DNA of 64,000 nucleotides from Clostridium sp. BNL1100 (GTDB lineage Bacteria > Bacillota > Clostridia > Acetivibrionales > DSM-1351): positions 372,001 through 436,000 of the forward strand of contig NC_016791.1 of assembly GCF_000244875.1 (NCBI RefSeq), read 5' to 3'. The notes under the pieces were generated by a model, which saw only the letters and a list, made by a program, of their open reading frames with translations, had not been told where the DNA came from and searched no databases. The position numbers and the translations under genes were made by a program. Shown in pieces: positions 56,798 through 64,000 of this stretch (its first letter is position 1; the number at the start of each line of letters is the position of its first letter).

Positions 56798-56926
56798 ATG
56801 GATAAAGGTAAACCAAAAAGCAGTGACAATGAAAAACTTACATTTGAAAACGACCAGCTTGGAGAAAATCAGGATAATAGAGAAGTAAGACAGCAGTCAT
56901 GTGACTGCAATAAAGAAAACAAGTAA
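56798..56926 (+). CDS. Small hydrophilic 42-aa protein
   Basis: A short frame starts at ATG 56798 with AAAAGGGG upstream and runs 42 codons. It begins MDKGKPKSSDNEKLTFENDQ and has a C-terminal SCDCNKENK stretch. It is acidic and polar, without membrane segments. A hairpin follows it. I do not recognise it; the ribosome binding site and following terminator support it as a real gene, but coding is not proven. Confidence 0.6.
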   Translation: MDKGKPKSSDNEKLTFENDQLGENQDNREVRQQSCDCNKENK

Positions 56927-56940
56927 TCGAAGAAATCACA

Positions 56941-56976
56941 CAAATAAGAATCGGCTTAAATGTCGGTTCTTATTTG
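56941..56976 (+). terminator. Hairpin after the 42-aa gene
   Basis: caaataagaa (56941-56950) pairs with ttcttatttg (56967-56976); a TTTAAG follows. Confidence 0.6.
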
Positions 56977-57089
56977 TTTAAGAGACGGTTCCTTTTCTTG
57001 CGGGAAAAATTAATATATAATATCTATAATTGTTTATTAAAAACAGGATAAAATTACCTATATTTATCATAACAGCGGAGGCAAGATAT

Positions 57090-59246
57090 ATGACAGATGT
57101 AGTCGGACAGTTAACCAGGGAATTCAACTTGAAGACTTTTCAGGTACAAAATACAGTTAAGCTCATAGATGAGGGAAATACAATACCATTTATAGCACGT
57201 TATAGAAAGGAAGTTACAGGAGAACTTAATGATCAGGTTTTAAGGGAACTGTACGAACGCTTAGTATATTTAAGAAATCTGGATGAGCGTCGGGAGGATG
57301 TAAGGAGGCTTATAGATGAGCAGGGTAAACTCACAGAAGAAATAGTAAAATCCTTAGATAAAGCCGTTACTCTGCAGGAGATAGAAGATATTTACAGACC
57401 TTACAAGATAAAAAGGAAAACACGGGCATCTGTGGCTAGGGAAAAGGGTCTTGAACCACTTGCTACTATTATATATTCACAGCTTCCATCCAGAACTCCC
57501 TTAAATGAAATTGCTGCAAAGTATATTGACCCGGCAAAAGGAGTAGGCAGTGCAGATGAAGCTATTGCAGGAGCGTTGGATATAATAGCCGAAGAAATTT
57601 CTGATAATGCTGAATTCAGAAAAGCTTTAAGAGAAATAATATTTAAAAACGGTCTTGTAGTGTCTTCGGGTAAAAAGGATGAAGACTCAGTATACAGAAT
57701 GTACTATGATTTCAAGGAGCCTGTTTCCAAGATAGCAAGACATCGTGTACTTGCCCTAAACAGAGGAGAAAAAGAAGATTTCCTCAATGTACGAATTGAT
57801 GTCAACGAGGATTTGTGTCTGAAATTTTTGAAGGCTGACACTATTAAAAAAACAAACCCTGAAATGGCTAGATATGTAGAATCAGCTGTGGAGGATTCTT
57901 TCAAAAGACTGATTTTTCCTTCTTTGGAGCGAGATATACGCAATCAGCTTACGGAGTTGTCTGAGGACCAGGCTATAAAAGTATTTTCTGAAAATCTGAG
58001 AAACCTGCTGTTACAGCCTCCTGTCAAGGACAGGGTGGTACTTGGGCTTGATCCGGCATACAGGACAGGCTGTAAGCTGGCAGTAGTGGATGAAACCGGT
58101 AAAGTACTGGAAACTACCGTGATTTATCCGACTCCCCCTCAGAACAAAATCGATGAAGCTAAAAAGAAAGTAAAACAACTTATTGAAAAGTACAAGGTCG
58201 ACATTATTTCAATCGGGAATGGTACAGCTTCCAAGGAATCTGAGATATTTGTCGTTGAACTGCTGAAGGAGATAGAAAGAAAGGTTTATTACATGGTGGT
58301 TAGCGAGGCAGGTGCATCGGTATATTCAGCTTCAAAGCTTGGTGCTGAGGAATTTCCCGATTTTGATGTTGCCCTCCGAAGTGCCGTATCAATAGCAAGA
58401 AGGCTTCAAGATCCTTTGGCCGAGTTGGTAAAGATCGACCCCAAAGCTATCGGAGTGGGACAGTACCAGCATGATATGAACCAAAAAAGGCTTGATGAAT
58501 CTCTTGGTGGGGTAGTAGAGGATTGCGTAAACAATGTAGGTGTTGATTTGAATACAGCCTCTGCACCTTTGCTTTCATATGTTTCAGGAATAAGTACTGC
58601 AATTGCAAAGAATGTTGTTGAGTACAGAGAGGAAAACGGTAAATTCAAGGCAAGAAATGAACTAAAGAAGGTAAAGAAGCTGGGAAATAAAACTTTTGAA
58701 CAGTGTGCAGGTTTTTTGAGAATAACTGACGGTGGAAATATTCTTGACAATACATCTGTTCACCCGGAATCTTATAAGGCAGCAAAGCTTCTTTTGGAGA
58801 ATATGGGTTACTCTTTGGAAGATGTAAAAGACAAAAAACTGGCGGGACTTGATACTAAGGTTGCTCAGGCAGGAACGTCACAGGTTGCAGAAATGTTGGG
58901 CATTGGGATACCAACCTTAAAGGATATAATGAGTGAATTGCTAAAGCCGGGAAGAGACCCCAGAGACGAACTTCCAAAGCCAATGCTTCACTCTGATGTA
59001 CTTAACATGGAGGATCTGAAAGCGGGAATGATACTAACAGGGACTGTAAGAAACGTGGCTGATTTCGGAGCTTTTGTCGATATAGGAGTTCATCAGGATG
59101 GACTTGTCCATATATCCCAGCTGGCGGATAAATTTGTAAAGAACCCCATGGATGTAGTAGCTGTGGGGGATATAGTAAAGGTTAAGGTTTTAGAGGTGGA
59201 CGTTGAAAGAAAAAGGATATCACTGACCATGAGAGAAATAAACTAA
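57090..59246 (+). CDS. tex: Tex-family RNA-binding transcription accessory protein
   Basis: The start is ATG 57090 (MTDVVGQLTREFNLKTFQVQ), after GCGGAGG; the upstream in-frame ATG lacks a site. The 718-aa protein has Tex N-terminal helices (DEGNTIPFIARYRKEVTGEL), a YqgF-like domain (VLGLDPAYRTGCKLAVVDET), helix-hairpin-helix segments and a C-terminal S1 domain (GMILTGTVRNVADFGAFVDI, then GVHQDGLVHISQLADKFV). Tex binds nucleic acid and affects transcription; its exact role is unclear. Confidence 0.95.
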   Translation: MTDVVGQLTREFNLKTFQVQNTVKLIDEGNTIPFIARYRKEVTGELNDQVLRELYERLVYLRNLDERREDVRRLIDEQGKLTEEIVKSLDKAVTLQEIEDIYRPYKIKRKTRASVAREKGLEPLATIIYSQLPSRTPLNEIAAKYIDPAKGVGSADEAIAGALDIIAEEISDNAEFRKALREIIFKNGLVVSSGKKDEDSVYRMYYDFKEPVSKIARHRVLALNRGEKEDFLNVRIDVNEDLCLKFLKADTIKKTNPEMARYVESAVEDSFKRLIFPSLERDIRNQLTELSEDQAIKVFSENLRNLLLQPPVKDRVVLGLDPAYRTGCKLAVVDETGKVLETTVIYPTPPQNKIDEAKKKVKQLIEKYKVDIISIGNGTASKESEIFVVELLKEIERKVYYMVVSEAGASVYSASKLGAEEFPDFDVALRSAVSIARRLQDPLAELVKIDPKAIGVGQYQHDMNQKRLDESLGGVVEDCVNNVGVDLNTASAPLLSYVSGISTAIAKNVVEYREENGKFKARNELKKVKKLGNKTFEQCAGFLRITDGGNILDNTSVHPESYKAAKLLLENMGYSLEDVKDKKLAGLDTKVAQAGTSQVAEMLGIGIPTLKDIMSELLKPGRDPRDELPKPMLHSDVLNMEDLKAGMILTGTVRNVADFGAFVDIGVHQDGLVHISQLADKFVKNPMDVVAVGDIVKVKVLEVDVERKRISLTMREIN

Positions 59247-59320
59247 AACTATTTATTTATGGGTTATTGTGGTATTATTAAAATTAGTTTTTTATAAATA
59301 AAAGATGGGAAGAAAATTAT

Positions 59321-60208
59321 ATGGGGATAGTTAATAAAGCGGTACATTTGATTGCCAAGAGACCATCAGTGTTGTTGCTTACGGCACTTCTCAGTACTGT
59401 GGTTTGTGTATTTGAATATTTTTTTATGACTCTTTTTTATGGACTGACAATGTTTAAAACAGGAAGTCCTTTTGATGACTACGTAAATATAATACAATTT
59501 GTAATAAATACAATTTCAGTACCCGAGACAGCAGTGAAAATCATTTTGGCACTTGTAATTGCAGTCGTTGCAGCGTCTTTGATTCTTGGACTAATATTCT
59601 CAGGATGTTTCAATATACTTTATAATGCGGTTGAAGGCAAAGAGAAAAAAGCAGGAAGTGAATTTGTTCAGGGAGTAAAGAAATATTTTCTAAGGATGAT
59701 TTCACTTAATCTTTGGACTATATGCGCATTTGTTATTTTTATAGTGTATGCTTTAATATCAATTATCCCTGCGGCTATTGTTGTGGATAATTCAATCAGC
59801 GGATCAATGAACCCGTTGGCGGGAATTGTTCTTTCAATAATAACTGCGGCAGTACTGTTTTTTAGCTATACTTTTTTCAGGCAGTATATAGTATTTTGGT
59901 ATCCGTCGGCTATGGTACATGATAAGAATCATTTTAAGCTGGCAAAAAAAATATCAGACAGAAACTTCTGGCCCTTACTGTCCAAATTCGTAGCATTTGA
60001 TATTACATTGGTTCTGTTCGATATTCTATACATAATTGCTAATTTTACATTGGCCAATACACAGGTGGTATCAGGGACTATAAATACTATCCTAATTGTT
60101 ATAAATATTGTATTTAAAACAATAGTTTTTGCAATTTTAATTTGTTTTGTGTTTTCATCTTTTAAAAAATGCAGTGATGATTACAAAAATAAAAAAGCAA
60201 TCCGTTAG
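59321..60208 (+). CDS. Hypothetical polytopic membrane protein
   Basis: The 295-aa protein has about six predicted membrane helices and no motif I can name. Arrangement and the soluble loop around residue 105 (VEGKEKKAGSEFVQGVKKYF) resemble the domain of unknown function seen in YesL/GlpQ-like membrane proteins. The start is ATG 59321 after GATGGGAAG. Its stop TAG overlaps the stop TAA of the reverse-strand gene by two bases, with the genes converging. Confidence 0.6.
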   Translation: MGIVNKAVHLIAKRPSVLLLTALLSTVVCVFEYFFMTLFYGLTMFKTGSPFDDYVNIIQFVINTISVPETAVKIILALVIAVVAASLILGLIFSGCFNILYNAVEGKEKKAGSEFVQGVKKYFLRMISLNLWTICAFVIFIVYALISIIPAAIVVDNSISGSMNPLAGIVLSIITAAVLFFSYTFFRQYIVFWYPSAMVHDKNHFKLAKKISDRNFWPLLSKFVAFDITLVLFDILYIIANFTLANTQVVSGTINTILIVINIVFKTIVFAILICFVFSSFKKCSDDYKNKKAIR

Positions 60209-60591
60209 AATATATCCAATAACAGATATAGGAGAATAATCAGCAGAAGTTCATCTTCTGCTTTATCTGTATATAGCAGTACAATAAGACCTACAAGCAG
60301 CAGGTCATCCAGATATATATCGTAATCAAAAACCGTAAACAGAGGGCTTCCTGATCGTTCTGTTTTATCTCCGGTTCCCAGAAGCGATGAAAGGAAACCC
60401 AAAGGCTTCGGTGTTTTTGTTTCATGTCTTTCAGAAGCTGGAGCAGATAATGCCTCTTCTGCCCGAATATTCACCGGTTGTTCTTCTGCTACGGATATAT
60501 CTGTAGTAATTTGCTCGTGCTCACTATTTGTCTGAGCAGAGTGATTTTTATTATATCTGCGGGATTTTGGGGGATGCTTTCTGTAAACCAT
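60205..60591 (-). CDS. Hypothetical protein with a C-terminal hydrophobic tail
   Basis: Start ATG at 60591 (MVYRKHPPKSRRYNKNH), after TTAGGAG; 128 aa. The first 85 residues are polar and low-complexity; the last 38 are hydrophobic and leucine-rich with scattered acids (DIYLDDLLLVGLIVLLYTDK). This resembles small anchored proteins of spore-formers, but I do not recognise it. It is the last of four small reverse-strand genes. Confidence 0.55.
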   Translation of the reverse strand: MVYRKHPPKSRRYNKNHSAQTNSEHEQITTDISVAEEQPVNIRAEEALSAPASERHETKTPKPLGFLSSLLGTGDKTERSGSPLFTVFDYDIYLDDLLLVGLIVLLYTDKAEDELLLIILLYLLLDIF

Positions 60592-60644
60592 ACTATCCAC
60601 TCCTAAAAAACCTTTGGGTATGACCAGAGAGTAAATTGTTTTGC

Positions 60645-61046
60645 TTAAACAGAACGTCCCTCCGATTCATCCAACAACTTGGTTAAACTGCCAATTTTAA
60701 TAATTTTCATACACTTCTGAAGTTTTTTTTGCCTATTGTCATTTAGGTAGGGCTTTATTGCGTTGAGCAGATTAACTCTCGGATCATTATTCGTGTTAAG
60801 CATATTCATAGCCTTTTTCATTTTTCTGGCCATATCAGCTAGGTCATCTGTATCAGCTCTGGAAGATTCTTCAGACGGTTTTTCCTTTTCTGAAGAGGTG
60901 TCATCTGATGAGGTTTCATCCTTTGAATTATTTGATGACATGAACATATTCAAAAGCCCTTTTACGTTGTCAGGGATACCGCTGTTTGAGTCCTGCCCCA
61001 GCATTTCGGCTATCTGTTTTATCTTATCTCCCATGTCGTCACTCAT
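60645..61046 (-). CDS. Hypothetical helical protein
   Basis: Start ATG at 61046 (MSDDMGDKIKQIAEMLGQDS), after TTGGAGG; 133 aa. A Ser/Glu/Asp-rich linker (about 40-65) separates an N-terminal helix from a C-terminal helical repeat with DPRVNLLNAIKPYLNDNRQK and KIIKIGSLTKLLDES. I recall similar motifs in clostridial sporulation-period proteins, without function. Cytoplasmic. Confidence 0.58.
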   Translation of the reverse strand: MSDDMGDKIKQIAEMLGQDSNSGIPDNVKGLLNMFMSSNNSKDETSSDDTSSEKEKPSEESSRADTDDLADMARKMKKAMNMLNTNNDPRVNLLNAIKPYLNDNRQKKLQKCMKIIKIGSLTKLLDESEGRSV

Positions 61047-61082
61047 CAAAATACCTCCAAGCAATTGATTATATGTACAAAA

Positions 61083-61397
61083 CTAGGAATTTAGAAAATC
61101 ATTAACCTTTTTCATTATTGCATCGCTGTCTTTACCAAGTATTTTTTGGAGCTTATCAAGATCCTTTTGGGTAACTTTCTTCTTTATCTCTTCCTTATCG
61201 ATTTTTATATTTTTGAGTTTTTCTTCGTCAAATTCGTTTATTTTTTCCATTAGTTCATCCTTGTCGATAGATGAAAGCTTTTTTTCAAGATCTTTGGGAC
61301 TATCTTTCTTCAACATTTCTATAGCTTTATTTACTTTTGACTGAACCATTTTATCCTGCATCATTTCTTGGATTTTTTTCCCTAAAGATTCTCCCAT
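61083..61397 (-). CDS. Hypothetical lysine-rich coiled-coil protein
   Basis: 104 aa, start ATG at 61397 after AGGAGGGG. Almost wholly charged helix (LMEKINEFDEEKLKNIKIDK). No cysteines or membrane segments. It lies 36 bases ahead of the preceding helical gene on the same strand, so the two are probably co-transcribed. Family unknown. Confidence 0.55.
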   Translation of the reverse strand: MGESLGKKIQEMMQDKMVQSKVNKAIEMLKKDSPKDLEKKLSSIDKDELMEKINEFDEEKLKNIKIDKEEIKKKVTQKDLDKLQKILGKDSDAIMKKVNDFLNS

Positions 61398-61554
61398 GTA
61401 AAAACCCCTCCTATATACTTATTTTGCAATATTATTACAGTGTATGCACTATGGTTGGACTAATATGTTGGATAATAACCCTTAATCTGAAATAGAAGCT
61501 TGGATATGTAACCCAAGCTTCTATTTAAAACTACTCTTAACAGCTTTGACAAAA

Positions 61555-61761
61555 TTAATCGCAACAGTGATCTCCATCATTGCTAAGGAAGAAAATAAGA
61601 AGAATAACTGCCAGTACGACAAGCCATTCGCAGTTATCGAATAAATCCGATGTTCCACCGAAAAATCCATTGTCACCACCGCAGAAGCAGAAGATAATAA
61701 TTAATAATATTATTATCCACAACCAACTAAAACAATTATCAGAACCACCAAAACATCCCAT
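61555..61761 (-). CDS. Small Gly/Cys-rich membrane peptide
   Basis: 68 aa from ATG 61761, after TTGGAGGTAAAATC. It begins MGCFGGSDNCFSWLWIIILL, then has a second hydrophobic stretch (WLVVLAVILLIFFLS) and ends in NDGDHCCD. Two membrane helices with Cys/Gly/Asp loops. Related small proteins are common in Bacillota (YjcZ-like or sporulation proteins), but I cannot name this one. Upstream in-frame starts lack a site. Confidence 0.6.
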   Translation of the reverse strand: MGCFGGSDNCFSWLWIIILLIIIFCFCGGDNGFFGGTSDLFDNCEWLVVLAVILLIFFLSNDGDHCCD

Positions 61762-61935
61762 GATTTTACCTCCAAATAAAATATTTAAGATACTGCATAT
61801 TATGAATTTGTAATAAAAGGTGTTACACATGAAAAAAATAATTTTTAAAAAATATTTGTTTGATTAATATATAAAAAGGGTATAGTATTCAGATATATTG
61901 CATGTAACAAAAGCTGTCTCATGGAGGAAAACAAT

Positions 61936-62811
61936 ATGGTTGATGTAATTATAATAGGCAAGGGGCCTGCGGGTATTTCCGCTGCACTGTATACAGTACG
62001 TGCGGGGCTGAGGACGTTGGTTATAGGATTGGACAACAGCGCACTTTGCAAAACAGATAGAGTAGAAAATTATTATGGCTTCGCTGAGCCGGTTTCGGGA
62101 AAATATCTTCTGGAACAGGGAGAACAGCAGGCTAGACGCCTTGGGGTAAAGTTTGTTCAGAGTGAAGTAGTAGCTATAGAGAAATCCGAGTATTTTGAAG
62201 TATATACCACCGAAGAAAATTATTCCGCCAAAGCAGTACTCATGGCTACGGGGCAACAAACAAAAAAGGTCAATATAGATGGTCTGGAAGAATTTGAAGG
62301 AAGAGGGGTAAGTTATTGCACCACATGTGACGGATTTTTCTATAGAGGGCTGAAAGTGGGCCTTGTAGGCTTTAAGGATTACGCAATACACGAGGCTATG
62401 GAATTGGAGCCATTAACAAAAAATATAACTATTTATACAAACGGCAATGAACTGGAGCTTACTGAAAAATATAAATGTCATGCTTCAAGATTTTCTATCA
62501 ATAGTAAAAAGATAAAAAATGTAGTAGGAAATGAAGTTATTGAGGGCATAGCGTTTGAAGACGGTTCAATTGAAAATCTTGACGGTTTATTTATAGCTTT
62601 TGAATCAGCATCTAGTGTTGATTTTGCCAGAAAGTTGGGGGTAATAACAAAAAATAGTTCCATTGTGGTTAATGAAAATCAAAGTACAAACCTAAAGGGC
62701 CTTTTTGCTGCTGGAGACTGTACAGGAGGTTTCAAACAAATTTCAACTGCCGTTGGACAGGGTGCCATGGCTGGGAGGAGAATTATTGAATTCATAAGAA
62801 ACAATTCCTAA
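61936..62811 (+). CDS. Thioredoxin reductase-like flavoprotein
   Basis: Start ATG at 61936 (MVDVIIIGKGPAGISAALYT), after ATGGAGG; 291 aa. An FAD motif GKGPAG and a redox pair CTTC (Cys128, Cys131) in SYCTTCDGFFYRG are present. The second nucleotide-binding motif, normally GGGDSA, is replaced by VGLVGFKDYAIHEAMEL, and the HRRxxxR segment is absent. That is what ferredoxin-dependent flavin thioredoxin reductases of clostridia show. The C-terminal FAD site AAGDCTGGFKQISTAVGQG is intact. Confidence 0.87.
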   Translation: MVDVIIIGKGPAGISAALYTVRAGLRTLVIGLDNSALCKTDRVENYYGFAEPVSGKYLLEQGEQQARRLGVKFVQSEVVAIEKSEYFEVYTTEENYSAKAVLMATGQQTKKVNIDGLEEFEGRGVSYCTTCDGFFYRGLKVGLVGFKDYAIHEAMELEPLTKNITIYTNGNELELTEKYKCHASRFSINSKKIKNVVGNEVIEGIAFEDGSIENLDGLFIAFESASSVDFARKLGVITKNSSIVVNENQSTNLKGLFAAGDCTGGFKQISTAVGQGAMAGRRIIEFIRNNS

Positions 62812-62866
62812 AAAACGGGCAAATTTCCCTGAAAAACGGGCAAAAAACGCATGTTTTCGAGGGAAA
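62811..62866. repeat. Direct repeats inside a hairpin
   Basis: Two direct copies of aaaaacgggcaaa (62811-62823 and 62832-62844) lie just after the flavoprotein stop. tttccct (62824-62830) pairs with agggaaa (62860-62866), enclosing an aaaac-gcat-gtttt hairpin. No T-run follows. Function unknown. Confidence 0.55.
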
Positions 62867-62979
62867 CAACTTGCATACAGTATTTACCTTGTTTTAGTAC
62901 ATATTGAAAATATTTACAATTAGTGATAAAATATGACCACGCCTAAAAGTAAAATAGTTGCTTGAATAGGAGATATAAT

Positions 62980-64000
62980 ATGTTTGTCATATTTATTTTA
63001 TTGTGGATAATTTCTATTCTGTTAATTTATGCAAACCCTAAAGAATACTGGGCGTGGTGTGCCAGCCTCTGCCTGCTATTTAACGGCTTTGGCGGGTTGG
63101 CGGCGGTTATAAGTGAAAATTTTATTCCATTTATACAAGGTTATGGCAATGAAAATCTGATTCTGGCCAGCCGTATACTTAAGGGTACAGCCGATATTTT
63201 TCAGCATTACTTTGCTACATATCTATTTTTGGTTTTTGTTCTTCTATTTACAAACTTCCTTAATATTCAAATAAAATCAAAGGTTAAAAAAGTAGTTGTG
63301 GCTGTTTTGTCCCTTCCAAGTCTTCTCATGCTTTTCATTTATCCTATTACTCCCGATTTTAATCCCGATTACAGAATCTTATCTTGTTGGGTATGTGCCT
63401 ATACTCTTCTGGGCAGTGTAATTCTTATAATAAGTATAATTAAGGAAAGGGATGACTATACCAAAACCCAGAGAATTCTCACAGCTTTATTTGCACTACC
63501 GTCTACAATCTGCATTCTCTGGACAAGTTATATATCGGTGGCTATGGGGTATACAAATGTTTGGCAGATTAATGTATGGGTAATAGCCGGTGAATTCATT
63601 TTGTTTTTTGTCTTCTGTATAAAATACGGAATGTTAGGGATACATTTCAAAATAGAAAGAATAAATATTGACAACAATATAAATTCTGTTATCGGTGGGA
63701 TGAGTATTGTCTCACATGCAATAAAAAATGAAGTTTCAACTATTAATCTATGTGTAGAAACTATTATGTGCGTTGAAAAAACAAGCCCCGGAATGGATAA
63801 AAAATTATCTATTATAAAGGATTCCTGCAAAAATCTTTTGGAGTTCACCAGAAAACTTAACGAAATAAAGCTGTATAAGATGAATTTTAAACCGTGTCTT
63901 TTAAGTGAAATTATATCAAAAGTAATAAATCAGGTTGCACCTTCTATCTGCGAAAAGAATATACGGATTATTAATACCAGCAAAATAGATATTACTATGC
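62980..64000 (+). CDS. Membrane sensor histidine kinase, truncated at window end
   Basis: The frame is open from ATG 62980 (AATAGGAGATATAAT upstream) to the last base, 340 codons. It begins MFVIFILLWIISILLIYANP and has about seven predicted membrane helices (1-220) of the 7TM-type sensing domain. A dimerisation and phosphoacceptor segment with MSIVSHAIKNEVSTINLCVE (candidate His) follows. The ATPase domain lies beyond the window. A regulator should follow downstream. Signal unknown. Confidence 0.82.
   Translation, partial: MFVIFILLWIISILLIYANPKEYWAWCASLCLLFNGFGGLAAVISENFIPFIQGYGNENLILASRILKGTADIFQHYFATYLFLVFVLLFTNFLNIQIKSKVKKVVVAVLSLPSLLMLFIYPITPDFNPDYRILSCWVCAYTLLGSVILIISIIKERDDYTKTQRILTALFALPSTICILWTSYISVAMGYTNVWQINVWVIAGEFILFFVFCIKYGMLGIHFKIERINIDNNINSVIGGMSIVSHAIKNEVSTINLCVETIMCVEKTSPGMDKKLSIIKDSCKNLLEFTRKLNEIKLYKMNFKPCLLSEIISKVINQVAPSICEKNIRIINTSKIDITM

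Noticed and set aside
1-64000. CRISPR array, prophage, insertion sequence, tRNA or rRNA genes
   Set aside because: Read on both strands, no regular short repeats with spacers, no transposase or integrase motif, and no tRNA or rRNA signatures were found.

Overview
The window is AT-rich, densely coded DNA from a Gram-positive, anaerobic, low-GC Firmicute of the class Clostridia. Evidence: strong AAGGAGG-type ribosome binding sites, TTGACA-N17-TATAAT promoters, the order rplK-rplA-rplJ-rplL-rpoB-rpoC-ybxF-rpsL-rpsG-fusA-tuf, a ctsR-mcsA-mcsB-clpC operon with a CtsR operator, an oxygen-scavenging flavodiiron protein, a YesMN-type sugar system and a clostridial radical-SAM peptide locus. A genus cannot be fixed from sequence alone; a mesophilic saccharolytic or cellulolytic clostridium (Ruminiclostridium-like) would fit. 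No rRNA, tRNA, CRISPR array, transposase or phage gene was seen.

Region by region. 1-15.3 kb: ribosomal protein, RNA polymerase and elongation factor genes, with an L10 leader attenuator and structured gaps at rpsL/rpsG and fusA/tuf. 15.5-25.2 kb: a carbohydrate island with a YesM sensor kinase, YesN/AraC regulator, sugar-binding lipoprotein, two permeases, a glycosidase-like protein and a D-lyxose isomerase-like cupin; it lacks its own ABC ATPase. 25.4-28.6 kb: a flavodiiron protein, then a NifU-like scaffold paired with a GGGtGRT protein. 28.7-33.3 kb: the CtsR heat-shock operon. 33.4-36.6 kb: a compact RiPP-type operon of radical SAM/SPASM maturase, companion protein, acyl-carrier-like protein without the usual serine, and a 62-aa five-cysteine precursor.

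36.6-49.7 kb: a membrane glycosyltransferase, GH15-type glucosidase, radA-disA, a small Cys protein, carD, a PIN/TRAM membrane protein, ispD, a half-ABC exporter, ispF (reverse strand) and proS. 49.8-64 kb: an SH3/CAP secreted protein, a reverse-strand block (RluA-type synthase, nucleotidyltransferase/phosphomannomutase fusion, small protein, GtrA), a DUF2238 membrane protein, uvsE, tex, a membrane protein, four small reverse-strand genes of unknown role, a thioredoxin-reductase-like flavoprotein without a clear NADPH motif, and a membrane histidine kinase cut by the window end.

The strongest candidate for a little-described system is the peptide-maturation operon at 33.5-36.5 kb. Its promoter is surrounded by nested inverted repeats. 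Also notable are a roughly 275-bp imperfect inverted repeat filling the gap between the ABC transporter and ispF, competing RNA pairings ahead of proS, a terminator-like leader ahead of carD, and a phosphomannomutase module without its catalytic serine loop.
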